From Acetobacteraceae bacterium (GTDB lineage: Bacteria > Pseudomonadota > Alphaproteobacteria > Acetobacterales > Acetobacteraceae), in the NCBI GenBank assembly GCA_947474705.1, contig CANJJS010000001.1, positions 62,001-126,000 of the forward strand: a stretch of DNA of 64,000 nucleotides. The letters are read 5' to 3'. This document shows, in pieces, positions 1-9,726 of this stretch. Each line of letters begins with the position of its first letter. Position 1 is the stretch's first letter. The position numbers and the translations under genes were made by a program. The notes beneath the pieces were generated by a model. It saw nothing but the letters and a program-made list of their open reading frames with translations. It searched no databases and was not told the DNA's origin.

Positions 1-207
1 GTTCCATTTCGTCTCGCGGTCGGCCAGGGAGTCCCAGGCGAGCATGTAATAGAGGGTCTGGTTCGACTCGCCGATCAGCGTCGTCCAGAAACCGGCCTGC
101 TTGATGCCGTGCCGCTCCCAGATTTTCAGCGTGATGGTGTCGAAGCGCTTGTTCAGATCGGGCAGACGGCCCGGGACGCATTCGTAGATACGCAGTTCGT
201 AGATCAT
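1..207 (-). CDS. NIPSNAP family protein (3' end cut by window)
   Basis: The 69 codons visible read MIYELRIYECVPGRLP at the N-terminus and continue with the NIPSNAP pattern of an alpha/beta ferredoxin-like barrel, including the GFWTTLIGESNQTLYYMLAW stretch. The gene runs off the left edge, so its C-terminus is unknown. By hand alignment 55 of 69 residues match the next gene upstream (278-604), so the two are tandem paralogues. NIPSNAP proteins are small dimeric barrels of poorly defined function, and no catalytic role can be assigned here. Confidence 0.85.
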   Translation of the reverse strand, partial: MIYELRIYECVPGRLPDLNKRFDTITLKIWERHGIKQAGFWTTLIGESNQTLYYMLAWDSLADRETKWN

Positions 208-277
208 GGCGATCTCCTCTCGTTTAACACCTTGTCAGTCTGCCGCGCCCGGCGTGCATGGGCAACAGCGCGCGCCG

Positions 278-604
278 TCACTTCACGGCGGAATAGGACG
301 TTGGCGCCAGCATGAAATTTTTGATATTGGCGACCAGAGGCCCGTTCTCCTCGGTCTTCGCGCGGGCCGAGATCCAGTCGGGGTCGGCGCCGAAAGCGGC
401 GAATTTTTGTTCGCGCTCGGCCAGGGATTCCCAGGCGAGCAGATAGTATAAGGTCTGGTTCGACTCGCCGATCACTGTCGTCCAAAACCCGGCCTGACGG
501 ATGCCGTGCTTGTCCCACAGTTTCAACGTGATGGTGTCGAACCGCTTGTTCAACTCCGGCAGCTTGCCGGGGACGCATTCGTACATGCGCAATTCGTAAA
601 TCAT
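278..604 (-). CDS. NIPSNAP family protein
   Basis: This complete 108-residue protein has the usual single-domain NIPSNAP length. It begins MIYELRMYECVPGKLPELNK and carries the conserved GFWTTVIGESNQTLYYLLAW stretch. Translation starts at ATG 604, and TGA lies at 278-280. It lies 70 bp upstream of a near-identical paralogue that leaves the window, and downstream of phoB on the same strand. Nothing else in the sequence shows a specific substrate. Such proteins often sit near degradation genes, but that context is absent here. Confidence 0.88.
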   Translation of the reverse strand: MIYELRMYECVPGKLPELNKRFDTITLKLWDKHGIRQAGFWTTVIGESNQTLYYLLAWESLAEREQKFAAFGADPDWISARAKTEENGPLVANIKNFMLAPTSYSAVK

Positions 605-691
605 GGACCGCTTCCTCTCGCGTTATGCCCCCGGACACTGCCGCCACGCGGCACGGCGGGCAAGGGGCCCAAAGGGGAGGCGGATCTCAAA

Positions 692-1408
692 TCAAACCGC
701 TTCGGTATCCAACGCGTAACCCGCCGCGCGCACGGTGCGGATCAGATCCGCCTCGCCCTCGTCGTTCATCGACCGGCGCAGGCGGCGGATATGCACATCG
801 ACCGTGCGCAACTCGACATGAATGTCGTGGCCCCAGACCGCGTCGAGCAATTCCTCGCGCGAGAAAACCCGCCGCGGATAGCGCAGAAAGAATTCCAACA
901 GACGGAACTCGGTGGGGCCCAGATGGATACGGCGTCCGGCGCGGGTCACGCGATGGGTCGCGAGATCCATGTCGATGTCCTGGAACCCGAGCTGGCCTTT
1001 CTCCGGCACCGCCCCGGCCCGGCGCAACAACGCGCGGATGCGCGCCAGCAGCGCATCGATGCCGAACGGCTTGGTGATATAATCGTCGGCCCCGGTGTTC
1101 AACGCGCGCACGGCGTCGCGATCCTCTGTCCGCGCGGTTAACATGATCACCGGCAGGTCGCGGGTCGCGGGCTCGCGCCTGATCCGCCGGCACACCTCGA
1201 TGCCCGACAGAGTCGGCAACATCCAGTCCAACAGCACGATGTCCGGCTTCTGCTCCTGGATCAGGTTCAACGCCTCCTGCCCGTCGGCCGCGTCCTCGAC
1301 CCGATACCCCTGCTTTTCCAGATTGTAGCGGAGCATCGTGACAAGCGCGGGCTCGTCCTCCACCACCAGCGCCAAGGGTTTTGGCAGGCTGGAGAGACCT
1401 TCCGGCAT
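692..1408 (-). CDS. phoB: Phosphate regulon response regulator PhoB
   Basis: OmpR/PhoB-type regulator of 238 residues. The receiver domain (about residues 10-125) has the acidic pair D18/E19, phospho-acceptor D61 in LLDWMLP and K113 in ITKPFG. The C-terminal winged helix (about 140-232) contains the GPTEFRLLEFF, SREELLDAVWG and RTVDVHIRRLRR elements typical of PhoB. I chose ATG 1408, which follows a GAGGGAAAG ribosome-binding site; an ATG 15 bp upstream is also possible. It is the last gene of the pst-phoU cluster, so it is probably co-transcribed and autoregulated through the Pho box. The partner kinase phoR is not in the window. Confidence 0.95.
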   Translation of the reverse strand: MPEGLSSLPKPLALVVEDEPALVTMLRYNLEKQGYRVEDAADGQEALNLIQEQKPDIVLLDWMLPTLSGIEVCRRIRREPATRDLPVIMLTARTEDRDAVRALNTGADDYITKPFGIDALLARIRALLRRAGAVPEKGQLGFQDIDMDLATHRVTRAGRRIHLGPTEFRLLEFFLRYPRRVFSREELLDAVWGHDIHVELRTVDVHIRRLRRSMNDEGEADLIRTVRAAGYALDTEAV

Positions 1409-1419
1409 GGTGCTTTCCC

Positions 1420-2139
1420 TCATTCTTTTGGACGAACGATCGCGAAGGCGGCGCTGGTGCCCTTGGGACGCGCGTCGGGCAGGACCTCGCCCTTGACGGC
1501 ATAGTGGATCGTTTCGGCGATATTGGTGGTGTGATCGCCAATCCGTTCCAAATTCTTGGCGATGAACAGAAGATGCGTGCAAGGCGTGATATTGCGCGGA
1601 TCCTCCATCATGTAGGTGATCAACTCGCGAAAAATCGTGTTATAGATGTCGTCGACGGCGCGATCGGACCGCCAGACCTCGATGGCCTTCTCCGCGTCGG
1701 CGTGGCCCAGCGCGTCCATGACGGAGCGCAACTGCTCCCGCACCAAACCGGTCATGTGACTCAACCCGCCCATGGCGTAGCCCGCGGGGAATTGCGCCAG
1801 AACGACGCTGCGTTTGGCGACATTGGACGCGTAATCGCCAATCCGCTCCAGATCGCCCGTCACTTTCAACGCCGCGACCACCAGCCGCAAATCCGCCGCC
1901 ATCGGCTGGCGCAAGGCCAGCATCCGAATCACGAACTGCTCGATCTCACGCTCCAGCGCATCGACCTTCAGGTCTTCTTCGACCGTCCGCGTGGCCGCCT
2001 CCGCGTCGTGCCGCAAGATCGCTTCCGCCGCCATCGACACCTGGGATTCCACGATGCCCCCCATCCGTAACAACAGATCGGTGAGCTTCTTCAGGTCGTT
2101 GTCAAAGCTTTTAACAAGATGTTCGGACTGTTCCGACAT
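1420..2139 (-). CDS. phoU: Phosphate signalling complex protein PhoU
   Basis: All-helical protein of 239 residues with the two-repeat PhoU fold. Each repeat carries its metal-binding signature: LERIGDYASNVAKR in the first half and LERIGDHTTNIAETIHY in the second. PhoU links the PstSCAB transporter to the PhoR kinase and restrains the Pho response when phosphate is plentiful. It lies between pstB and phoB, 11 bp from phoB, which is the standard order. ATG 2139 is preceded by a GGAAAG site (GGAAAGGAAACGAAACC). Confidence 0.95.
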   Translation of the reverse strand: MSEQSEHLVKSFDNDLKKLTDLLLRMGGIVESQVSMAAEAILRHDAEAATRTVEEDLKVDALEREIEQFVIRMLALRQPMAADLRLVVAALKVTGDLERIGDYASNVAKRSVVLAQFPAGYAMGGLSHMTGLVREQLRSVMDALGHADAEKAIEVWRSDRAVDDIYNTIFRELITYMMEDPRNITPCTHLLFIAKNLERIGDHTTNIAETIHYAVKGEVLPDARPKGTSAAFAIVRPKE

Positions 2140-2159
2140 GGTTTCGTTTCCTTTCCGGT

Positions 2160-2981
2160 TCAGCCAAATCGTCCCGTGACGTAATCCTGCGTGCGCTTTT
2201 CCTTCGGCGCCGTGAACAACTGCGCGGCGGGCGCGACCTCCACCATCTCGCCAAGATAAAAGAACGCGACCTGATCGGCGCAGCGCGCGGCCTGCTGCAT
2301 GTTGTGGGTCACGATCGCGATCGTGAAATCGTTCTTCAGCTCGTCGATCAATTCCTCGATCTTCAAGGTGCTGATCGGATCGAGCGCGCTGGTCGGCTCG
2401 TCGAGCAGAATGACCTCGGGACGGACGGCGATGGTCCGCGCGATGCACAGGCGCTGCTGCTGGCCGCCGGACAGACCCATGGCGGAGGTGTGCAGCCGGT
2501 CCTTCACCTCGCCCCACAGCGCGCCGCGGTTCAGCGACCATTCCACGCGCTCTTCCATTTCGGATTTGGACAGTTTCTCGTGCAGCTTCACGCCGAAGGC
2601 GATGTTCTCGAAAATCGTCATCGGGAAGGGCGTGGGTTTCTGGAACACCATGCCGATCCGCGCGCGCAGGCTGTTCAGATCGACGCCGGGATCGACGATG
2701 TTCTGGCCGTCCATCATCGCCTTTCCGGTGGCGCGCTGTCCGGGGTAAAGGTCGTACATCCGGTTCAGCACGCGGAGCAGCGTCGATTTGCCGCAGCCGG
2801 AGGGGCCGATCATGCCGGTGACCTGACGGTTCGGCAGTTTCAGTTCGATGGATTTCAGGGCGCGGTGCTCGCCATAGAAAAAATCCAGATTTTCGATGTC
2901 GATCTTCGCGGTGTTAATGGCTGTTTCCGGGCGCGTCTGGACGCCGCCGTGGGTCGAGCTCTGTTCGATGGTGGTACTCAT
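2160..2981 (-). CDS. pstB: Phosphate ABC transporter ATP-binding protein PstB
   Basis: ABC ATPase of 273 residues. Walker A is GPSGCGKST near residues 59-67, the signature is LSGGQQQR, and Walker B is [12 protein letters not shown], followed by the [12 protein letters not shown] switch region, which is characteristic of PstB. It energises high-affinity phosphate import through PstA/PstC at the inner membrane. The chosen ATG at 2981 lies 7 bp after the pstA stop. The first 25 or so residues ([15 protein letters not shown]) are a variable extension, as often seen in this family. Confidence 0.96.
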   Translation of the reverse strand: MSTTIEQSSTHGGVQTRPETAINTAKIDIENLDFFYGEHRALKSIELKLPNRQVTGMIGPSGCGKSTLLRVLNRMYDLYPGQRATGKAMMDGQNIVDPGVDLNSLRARIGMVFQKPTPFPMTIFENIAFGVKLHEKLSKSEMEERVEWSLNRGALWGEVKDRLHTSAMGLSGGQQQRLCIARTIAVRPEVILLDEPTSALDPISTLKIEELIDELKNDFTIAIVTHNMQQAARCADQVAFFYLGEMVEVAPAAQLFTAPKEKRTQDYVTGRFG

Positions 2982-2988
2982 GCGATCC

Positions 2989-3876
2989 TCACTTCCGGCC
3001 CCGGAGCAGGGTGCGGGCGACAATGTTGACGGCAAGCACGGCGGCGGTGATCAGCAGGGCGCCGGCCCAGGCCAGATCGACCCAATCCTGAAAGGCGGAT
3101 CCGGCGTATTGGTAGATGGTCACGGGCAGGCTGGCCATTGGTTTGGTCAGGCTCAGCGACCAGTTCAGGTTGCCGAGACTGGTGAACAGCAGCGGCGCGG
3201 TTTCGCCGGAGATGCGGGCGACGGCCAGCAGGATACCGGTGACGATGCCTTCGCGGGCCGCGCGGTAGCAGATCAGGACGATCATTTTCCACTTCGGCGC
3301 GCCGAGTCCGATCACCGCCTCGCGCAATTGCGAGGGGATCAGGCGCAGCATGTCCTCGGTGGTGCGGACGACGATCGGGATGACGATCAGCGCCAGCGCG
3401 AGGCATCCGGCGAAGCCGCTGAATCCGCCAAGGGGGGAGACGACGATCTGGTAGACGAACAGCCCGATCAGGATGGACGGCGCCGAGAGCAGGATGTCGG
3501 AGACGAAGCGGACGGCGTTGCCAAGGGCTGAGTCGCGGGCGTATTCGGCGAGGTAGGTGCCGACCATCAGGCCGATGGGTGTGCCGATCGCGGCGCCCAG
3601 AACGGTCTGGATGAGCGTGCCGACGATCGCGTTCAGCAGGCCGCCGTGCGAGCCGGGCGGCAAAGTGGAGGTGGTGAAGACCGTAAGGCTCAGGCCCGCG
3701 ATGCCTTTCGACAGCAGCGTCGCCAGGATGGAGGCGAGGAAGATCAAGCCCAGGCCGGTCGCGGTTAGGCAGAGGGTTTTGACGATCCGGTTGGCGCGTT
3801 TGCGTTTTCGCCCCAGCGCCAGCGACGCGTTCATGTCCTTTGCCGGTCCGGGAATGACGGAGAGTGTCGCGCTCAT
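2989..3876 (-). CDS. pstA: Phosphate ABC transporter permease PstA
   Basis: Inner-membrane permease of 295 residues with about six hydrophobic segments. The first follows a basic stretch ([11 protein letters not shown]). The EAA-type cytoplasmic loop reads [14 protein letters not shown], and [13 protein letters not shown] is typical of PstA. ATG 3876 overlaps the pstC stop as ATGA, implying translational coupling. It forms the channel with PstC and is powered by PstB. Confidence 0.95.
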   Translation of the reverse strand: MSATLSVIPGPAKDMNASLALGRKRKRANRIVKTLCLTATGLGLIFLASILATLLSKGIAGLSLTVFTTSTLPPGSHGGLLNAIVGTLIQTVLGAAIGTPIGLMVGTYLAEYARDSALGNAVRFVSDILLSAPSILIGLFVYQIVVSPLGGFSGFAGCLALALIVIPIVVRTTEDMLRLIPSQLREAVIGLGAPKWKMIVLICYRAAREGIVTGILLAVARISGETAPLLFTSLGNLNWSLSLTKPMASLPVTIYQYAGSAFQDWVDLAWAGALLITAAVLAVNIVARTLLRGRK

Positions 3877-4838
3877 GCTTTCATCCCCGGTTTCAGGAGC
3901 GTTCGGGAAATCGCCAGGACGATGAAGGCGATCGCGAACAGGATCAGGCCCAGAGCCAGGAGCGAGGAGAGTTTCAGGCTGCCGGTTTCGGCTTCCGGGA
4001 ACTCGAGCGCGACGATCGAGGCGATGGTGTTGCCGGGCCCGAACAGCGAGGTGGCGATACGGTTGGTGTTGCCGATGACGAAGGTGACCGCCATCGTTTC
4101 TCCGAGGGCGCGGCCCAGACCGAGCATGATGCCGCCGACGACGGAGGCGCGTGTGTAGGGAATGACGATCGAGCGCATCACTTCCCAGGTCGTGCATCCC
4201 AGCCCGTAGGCGGATTCTTTATAGACGGCGGGGACGGTGTCGAAGACGTCGCGCATGGTCGCGGCGATGAAGGGGATGACCATGACCGCCAGCACCAGGG
4301 CCGCCGTGAGAATGCCGGTGCCGAAGGGCGGGCCCTGGAAGAAGGGGCCGATCAGCGGCAGTTCGCCGATTGTGTCGATGACGAAGGGTTGGACGTATTG
4401 CGACATGATCGGGACGATCACGAAGAAGCCCCACATGCCGTAGATGATCGATGGCACGGCCGCGAGGAGTTCGATCGCGGTGCTGACGGGGCGGCGCATC
4501 CAGGCGGGGGCCAGCTCGGTCAGATAGAAGGCGATCCCGAAGGCCAGCGGCACGGCCATGGCCAGGGCCAGGATCGCGGTGACGATGGTGCCGAAAATCG
4601 GGACCAGGGCGCCAAAGGTTTCTTGTACCGGGTCCCAGTCGTTGGATGACAGGAATTTCGGACCGAAGGCGATGAAGGCCTTCGAACCGCCCAGGGCCAG
4701 GGCCGCGATGATGGCGCCAAGGACCGCGAGTACGAAGATGCCGGAGAGTTTGGCCAGGGCGGCGAAAATGGTGTCGCCCAGGTTGCTTCCCCGGCGCCCC
4801 GTGAGGGGCGGGGCGCCGGTTTCGGTGGTCGTGCTCAC
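3873..4838 (-). CDS. pstC: Phosphate ABC transporter permease PstC
   Basis: Inner-membrane permease of 321 residues. Hydrophobic segments start near residue 32 ([16 protein letters not shown]). The permease loop is [15 protein letters not shown], followed by [16 protein letters not shown], a hallmark of PstC. The start codon is GTG at 4838, overlapping the pstS stop as GTGA, so the gene is probably translated by coupling. Its N-terminal periplasmic loop ([16 protein letters not shown]) is conserved in PstC. Confidence 0.95.
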   Translation of the reverse strand: MSTTTETGAPPLTGRRGSNLGDTIFAALAKLSGIFVLAVLGAIIAALALGGSKAFIAFGPKFLSSNDWDPVQETFGALVPIFGTIVTAILALAMAVPLAFGIAFYLTELAPAWMRRPVSTAIELLAAVPSIIYGMWGFFVIVPIMSQYVQPFVIDTIGELPLIGPFFQGPPFGTGILTAALVLAVMVIPFIAATMRDVFDTVPAVYKESAYGLGCTTWEVMRSIVIPYTRASVVGGIMLGLGRALGETMAVTFVIGNTNRIATSLFGPGNTIASIVALEFPEAETGSLKLSSLLALGLILFAIAFIVLAISRTLLKPGMKA

Positions 4839-5842
4839 TTGATTTCAGCCGACCAGGTTTTCAGGGCGGCTTCTTTCACGGCGGCGGGCAGGGCGATGTA
4901 ATCGAGGCCCTTGGCGATGGCGTCGCCGCTTTTATAGGCCCACTCGAAGAACTTGCGGACGTTGGCGCTGCGCGCGGGGTCCTTGGGGTCTTTCGGCAGC
5001 AGGATGAAGGTGGCGGACACGATCGGCCAGCTCGCCGCGCCCGCCTGATCGATCAGGTTGACGGCGAAGTTCTTGGCGTTGGCCCAATCGCCGTTGGAGG
5101 CGGCGGCGACGAAGGCGGCCTCGGTCGGGGAGACGAATTTGCCGTCGCGGTTGCGAAGCTGCGCGGTCGTCAGCTTGTTCTGGCTGGCGAAGGCGTTTTC
5201 GACGTAACCGATGGCGCCCTTCAGGTTGGCGACCGTGGCGGAGACGCCGTCGTTACCTTTGGAGCCCGTGCCGGCTGGCCATTTCACCGAGGTCGCGGCG
5301 CCGACTTTTTCTTTCCACTCGGGGCTGACGGCCGAGAGGTAGGAGGCGAAGACGAAGGTCGTGCCCGATCCGTCCGCGCGATAGACCGGCGCGATGGCGA
5401 GGTTCGGCAGCGCAAAGCCCGGGTTGAGCTCGACCAGCTTCGGGTCGTTCCACTTGACGATTTTACCGGCGTAGATTTCCGTCAGCAGCGGACCCGTCAG
5501 TTTCAACTGGTTTGAGGCGATGCCCGGCAGGTTCACGATCGGCACGACCGCGCCCATGACCGTCGGCAGTTGCAGCAGTTTGCCGGATTCGAGCTTGGCC
5601 GGGTCCATCGGGGCGTCGGAGGCGCCGAAATCGACGGTGCGATTCAAAATTTGGTTCTGCCCGCCGCCGGAGCCGATCGCCTGGTAATTCAGTTCGAGTC
5701 CGGCCGCCGCCTTCGCCGCTTCGCCCCACTTGGTGTAAACCGGAGCCGGGAATGTCGCGCCCGCGCCGGTGATCTGCTGGGCCTGTGCCGCGAACGCGAA
5801 TACGCCAAGGCCGAGGGCCAGGGCGGTGGCTGCGAGTCTCAT
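4835..5842 (-). CDS. pstS: Periplasmic phosphate-binding protein PstS
   Basis: Substrate-binding protein of 335 residues with a clear Sec signal peptide (MRLAATALALGLGVFAFAAQA, cut near residue 22). Phosphate-contacting motifs are visible: GAGATFPAPVY near the mature N-terminus, IGSGGGQNQI, DFGASDAPMD and RADGSGTTFVFASYLS. It delivers phosphate to PstCA. It is first in the operon; a GGGGAA ribosome-binding site precedes ATG 5842 and a Pho box lies 66-83 bp upstream. Confidence 0.97.
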   Translation of the reverse strand: MRLAATALALGLGVFAFAAQAQQITGAGATFPAPVYTKWGEAAKAAAGLELNYQAIGSGGGQNQILNRTVDFGASDAPMDPAKLESGKLLQLPTVMGAVVPIVNLPGIASNQLKLTGPLLTEIYAGKIVKWNDPKLVELNPGFALPNLAIAPVYRADGSGTTFVFASYLSAVSPEWKEKVGAATSVKWPAGTGSKGNDGVSATVANLKGAIGYVENAFASQNKLTTAQLRNRDGKFVSPTEAAFVAAASNGDWANAKNFAVNLIDQAGAASWPIVSATFILLPKDPKDPARSANVRKFFEWAYKSGDAIAKGLDYIALPAAVKEAALKTWSAEIK

Positions 5843-5907
5843 GTTGTTCCCCTTCGTTCAATGGGCGTGGGTGTAGGGCCGGGCCGTGACCGCCGTGTTG
5901 CGATTTT

Positions 5908-5925
5908 ATGACAGTTAGATGACAC
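5908..5925 (-). promoter_or_regulatory. Pho box upstream of pstS
   Basis: On the minus strand the sequence reads GTGTCAT, a 4-base spacer CTAA, then CTGTCAT, followed by AAAA. This is the PhoB site of two 7-base direct repeats 11 bp apart, with one mismatch to the CTGTCAT consensus. Its place upstream of pstS supports phosphate-starvation induction of the whole pst-phoU-phoB unit. The divergent hydrolase gene at 6025 could share the region, but the site faces pstS. Confidence 0.88.
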
Positions 5926-6024
5926 CCTGCGGAGGACTCGCCGATTTGTCCGGTTGCGTCCAGGCGGGGCCTGGTCCTACGCTCGATTTATGTTGCGCCG
6001 CGGCGAAAGCGAGGATCACGCCCC

Positions 6025-7221
6025 ATGCCCCAGATCGATTCCGGCCGTTTGCTGAAAGACCTGTATGAACTGCGGGCGATTGGCGCCTACCGGACGGGGG
6101 TCCATCGGCCCGCTTTGTCGCCGGAGGATATACAATCGCGGCGCTGGCTGGTGGAAAAAATGTCGGCGGCGGGGTTGCGCGCCGAAATCGACGGGATCGC
6201 GAACGTGTTCGGCTGGTCGGCCGCGCCGGGCCGAAAGCTGTTGCTGGGCAGTCATCTGGAAACGCAACCGCACTCGGGCTGGCTGGATGGCGCCATGGGT
6301 GTGATCTACGGCCTCGAAACAGCACGTGTGTTAGGGGGCGGGATCGATGTGGCCGCCTGGTTCGACGAGGAAGGCTGGTTCGGCTCCTTTTTGGGCAGCC
6401 GTTCGTTTTGCGGTCAGGTCGCGGACGCCGAGATCGGCGCGGCCAGGCGGCGGGGCGATGGGGTGCCGCTGACGGAGGCTCTGGCCGCCGCGGGTCTGGC
6501 GGGGCGGCCGCGGGTTCAGGCTGAGCCTGGCCGTCATATTGGCTTTCTGGAGGCCCATATCGAACAGGGGGCCGAGCTGGAACTGGCCGGCGATCGCATC
6601 GGCATCGTGACCGCCATCGTCGGCAGCCGCCGTTTCCGGATTGTGTTCGAGGGCGCGCAAAATCATGCCGGCACCACGAGGATGGCGCGGCGGAAGGACG
6701 CCGGCGTGGCGTTGACCCGTTTGGCCGGCGCGATTGAGGACCGGTTCCCCTCCATCGCGCACGAACGAACGGTGTGGACGACCGGGAGCATCTCGCTCGA
6801 TCCGGGATCGCCCAGCATCGTGCCGGGCAGGGCGGAAATGGTGTTTCAGTTCCGCGATACCGAACCGGCGATCCTGGAGGCTTTGGACGCCGAACTCGCG
6901 ACGCTGATCGCGGCGGCGAATCTTGGGCCCTGCGCGGTGACGGCGATCCGGACCGGGACGACGGCGCCCGCGGCGATGGATCCGGGGTTTCAGGCGGCGA
7001 TCGCGGCCTCGGCGGCCCGGCACGCGCCGGGGAAATTTCAGCACATGCCCAGCGGCGCGGGGCACGATGCTCAGATATTGTCGGGGATCATGTCGGCTGG
7101 GATGATGTTCGTGCCGAGTATTGGCGGCATCAGCCACCATTACAGTGAGGACACCAGCGACGGCGACCTGGTGCTGGGCTGCCAGGTGTTCGTGGACGCG
7201 GCCGCCGCGTTGCTGTCGTAG
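6025..7221 (+). CDS. M20-family Zn-dependent amidohydrolase (allantoate/N-carbamoyl amino acid hydrolase-like)
   Basis: Protein of 398 residues from the peptidase M20 family. Metal-site elements are GSHLETQPHSGWLDGAMGV (GSHxDT motif with Glu for Asp), DEEG (usually NEEG), GFLEAHIEQG, and MPSGAGHDAQ near the C-terminus. The dimerisation lid contains GAQNHAGTT. Such enzymes hydrolyse N-carbamoyl amino acids, allantoate or ureidoglycolate, and the exact substrate cannot be told from sequence. An AGGA site lies about 9 bp before ATG 6025. The gene is divergent from pstS. Confidence 0.85.
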   Translation: MPQIDSGRLLKDLYELRAIGAYRTGVHRPALSPEDIQSRRWLVEKMSAAGLRAEIDGIANVFGWSAAPGRKLLLGSHLETQPHSGWLDGAMGVIYGLETARVLGGGIDVAAWFDEEGWFGSFLGSRSFCGQVADAEIGAARRRGDGVPLTEALAAAGLAGRPRVQAEPGRHIGFLEAHIEQGAELELAGDRIGIVTAIVGSRRFRIVFEGAQNHAGTTRMARRKDAGVALTRLAGAIEDRFPSIAHERTVWTTGSISLDPGSPSIVPGRAEMVFQFRDTEPAILEALDAELATLIAAANLGPCAVTAIRTGTTAPAAMDPGFQAAIAASAARHAPGKFQHMPSGAGHDAQILSGIMSAGMMFVPSIGGISHHYSEDTSDGDLVLGCQVFVDAAAALLS

Positions 7222-7292
7222 CATCGGCCACCGCGTGAGGAGATTTAGGTTCCGTCCCGGCGCGTAGGTTGCTCCGTCCAACCGCCAACGGC

Positions 7293-7318
7293 CCCCCCAC
7301 GTTGCCAGCGGTGGGGGC
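7293..7318. other. GC-rich hairpin between the amidohydrolase and maeB genes
   Basis: CCCCCCAC at 7293-7300 pairs with GTGGGGGC at 7311-7318 around a 10-base loop. There is no T-run after it on either strand, so it is a weak terminator candidate at best. It lies 72 bp past the amidohydrolase stop and 42 bp before maeB, so it could also be in the maeB leader. Confidence 0.4.
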
Positions 7319-7359
7319 GAAGGGCCATTGTCGTTTCGACCGATCCGGAAGGCTGCTCC

Positions 7360-9642
7360 ATGGATGACGATTTTCGCAAAGCCGCTCTCGATTACCACCG
7401 CTATCCCCGGCCGGGAAAGCTGGCCATCGAGGCCACGAAGCGCATGGCGACGCAGCGCGATTTGTCGCTGGCGTATTCGCCGGGGGTCGCGGCCGCCTGC
7501 GAGGCGATTGTCGCCGATCCGGAAGCGGCGCGGGATTACACCGCGCGGGGCAATTTGGTGGGGGTGATTTCGAACGGAACGGCGGTGTTGGGTCTGGGCA
7601 ACATCGGGGCTTTGGCCGGCAAGCCGGTGATGGAGGGCAAGGCGGTTTTATTTAAGAAGTTCGCGGGCATCGATGTGTTCGATATTGAGGTGGACGCCCA
7701 GGACCCGGAACGATTTTGCGATGTGGTGGCGGCACTGGAGCCGACGTTTGGGGCGATCAATTTGGAGGACATTAAAGCACCCGAGTGTTTCGCGATCGAG
7801 AGCAATTTGCGTGCGCGCATGAAAATTCCGGTGTTTCACGACGACCAGCATGGCACCGCGATCACGGTGGCGGCGGCGGTGCGCAATGGGTTGCTTTTGC
7901 GCGGCAAGACGCTGGCGGACGCGAAACTCGTGACATCCGGCGCTGGCGCGGCGGCGTTGGCCTGTGTCGATTTGCTGGTTTCGATGGGATTGCGGCCGGA
8001 GAATGTTTCGCTGACGGACATCAAAGGCGTGGTGCGGGCGGACCGGGAGGGCATGCTGGCGAACATGGCGCGCTATGCCAAGGAGACCAACGCGAACACG
8101 TTGGAGGATGTGTTGCCGGGCGCGGATGTGTTTCTCGGCCTGTCGGCGCCCCGGGTGTTGAAGGCGGAGTGGCTGCATCTGTTGGCGGAACAGCCGATGA
8201 TTCTGGCGCTCGCCAATCCCGATCCAGAGATCGATCCGGCGTTGGTCCGGGCGCACCGGCCGGACGCGATCGTCGCCACGGGCCGGAGCGATTATCCCAA
8301 TCAGGTAAATAACGTTCTGTGTTTTCCGTTTATTTTCCGTGGCGCGCTGGATGTGTCGGCGACAACGATCAACGAGGAGATGAAGATCGCGGCGGTGGAG
8401 GCGATCGCCGGCCTCGCCCGTGTGGAGGCCAGCGAGGTCGTGGCCGCGGCGTATGGCGGGACCGCGCCGGTGTTTGGGCCGGAGTATATTATTCCGCGGC
8501 CGTTCGATCCGCGGCTGATTTTGGAGATCGCCCCGGCGGTGGCGCGGGCGGCGATGGCGTCGGGCGTGGCGCGGCGGCCGATCGCGGATTTCGAGGCCTA
8601 TCGCCGCGATCTGGAACGTTTCGTCTTCCGCTCGGGTTCGTTGATGCGTCCGGTGTTCGAGGCGGCGGGCCGCGATCCGAAGCGGATCGTTTACGCCGAG
8701 GGCGAGGACGACCGGGTGTTGCGCGCGGCGCAGACCTTGATCGACGACGGCATCGCCCGTCCCATTCTGTTGGGCCGGCACGAGGTCGTCGCCGCGAAGA
8801 TCAAGGAGATGGGGCTGCGTATGGTGCCCGGCGAGAATGTGCGGGTGCTGGACCCGGCGCGGGATACAGCGGTGTTTGGGCCCTTGGTGCCGGAATATCA
8901 GCGGCTGGTGGGGCGGCATGGCACGCCGCCCGCCCCGGCGGAGCGGCGGGTCGCGACAAGGCCTTCGGTCGCGGCGGCGATGATGCTGCACGCGGGGCTC
9001 GCCGACGCCGCGATTTGCGGCGGCACCGGCGCCTGGTGGCGGCAAATCCAGTATATCATGCCGATCATTCCCCGCCGGCCCGAGGTGAGCCGGATTTACG
9101 GTCTGGCCTGCGTGATTTTGCCCGCGGGCGTGTTGTTCATTTGCGACGCCTACATGGTCATCGATCCCTCGGCGGAGCAGATCGCGGAGATGACCTTGCT
9201 GGCCGCGAAGGAAGTGAAAGGGTTCGGGATCGCGCCCAAGGCGGCTTTGGTGTCGCATTCCAGTTTCGGCGCCAGCGACAGCCAGTCCGCGCGCAAAATG
9301 CGCCGCGCGTTGCGGTTGATTCGCGACCGCGCGCCGGAGTTGGAGATCGACGGCGAAATGCACGGCGACGCCGCGCTGGTGCAGGCGATCCGCGACGACG
9401 CGGTGCCCGAGAGCACGCTGACCGGCACGGCGAATTTGTTGATCATGCCGAATCTCGACTCGGCCAACATCGCGTTCAATTTGCTTAAGGCGGCGGCGGA
9501 CGGGTTGCCGATCGGGCCGATGCTGCTGGGCATGTCGAAGCCGATCCATGTCGTGGTGCCCAGCGTGACGGCGCGCGGCATCGTCAATCTTAGCGCGTTG
9601 GCGGTGGTGGAGGCGCAGGAGCTGGCGGGCGGACAAGGATAG
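7360..9642 (+). CDS. maeB: NADP-dependent malic enzyme with phosphotransacetylase-like domain
   Basis: Protein of 760 residues, the standard length of MaeB. The N-terminal malic enzyme part (about 1-430) has the [12 protein letters not shown] and [14 protein letters not shown] motifs and the [17 protein letters not shown] Rossmann stretch. It is followed by a phosphate acetyltransferase-like domain (about 440-760) with [14 protein letters not shown] and [20 protein letters not shown]. Malate is decarboxylated to pyruvate with NADP reduction; in this family the PTA domain is regulatory rather than catalytic. It appears to be a single-gene unit. Confidence 0.95.
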   Translation: MDDDFRKAALDYHRYPRPGKLAIEATKRMATQRDLSLAYSPGVAAACEAIVADPEAARDYTARGNLVGVISNGTAVLGLGNIGALAGKPVMEGKAVLFKKFAGIDVFDIEVDAQDPERFCDVVAALEPTFGAINLEDIKAPECFAIESNLRARMKIPVFHDDQHGTAITVAAAVRNGLLLRGKTLADAKLVTSGAGAAALACVDLLVSMGLRPENVSLTDIKGVVRADREGMLANMARYAKETNANTLEDVLPGADVFLGLSAPRVLKAEWLHLLAEQPMILALANPDPEIDPALVRAHRPDAIVATGRSDYPNQVNNVLCFPFIFRGALDVSATTINEEMKIAAVEAIAGLARVEASEVVAAAYGGTAPVFGPEYIIPRPFDPRLILEIAPAVARAAMASGVARRPIADFEAYRRDLERFVFRSGSLMRPVFEAAGRDPKRIVYAEGEDDRVLRAAQTLIDDGIARPILLGRHEVVAAKIKEMGLRMVPGENVRVLDPARDTAVFGPLVPEYQRLVGRHGTPPAPAERRVATRPSVAAAMMLHAGLADAAICGGTGAWWRQIQYIMPIIPRRPEVSRIYGLACVILPAGVLFICDAYMVIDPSAEQIAEMTLLAAKEVKGFGIAPKAALVSHSSFGASDSQSARKMRRALRLIRDRAPELEIDGEMHGDAALVQAIRDDAVPESTLTGTANLLIMPNLDSANIAFNLLKAAADGLPIGPMLLGMSKPIHVVVPSVTARGIVNLSALAVVEAQELAGGQG

Positions 9643-9726
9643 CCGTCTCGGGAATCCCGCCTGGGGATTGCGATCGGGTGGGTATGCGCCCATCTGCGAG
9701 AGGCCGTTCGGGGAGCGCATGGTTCG

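Noticed and set aside
7648-9720. 690-codon minus-strand frame over maeB
   Set aside because: Antisense shadow of maeB with Arg/His-rich composition and no recognisable motifs.
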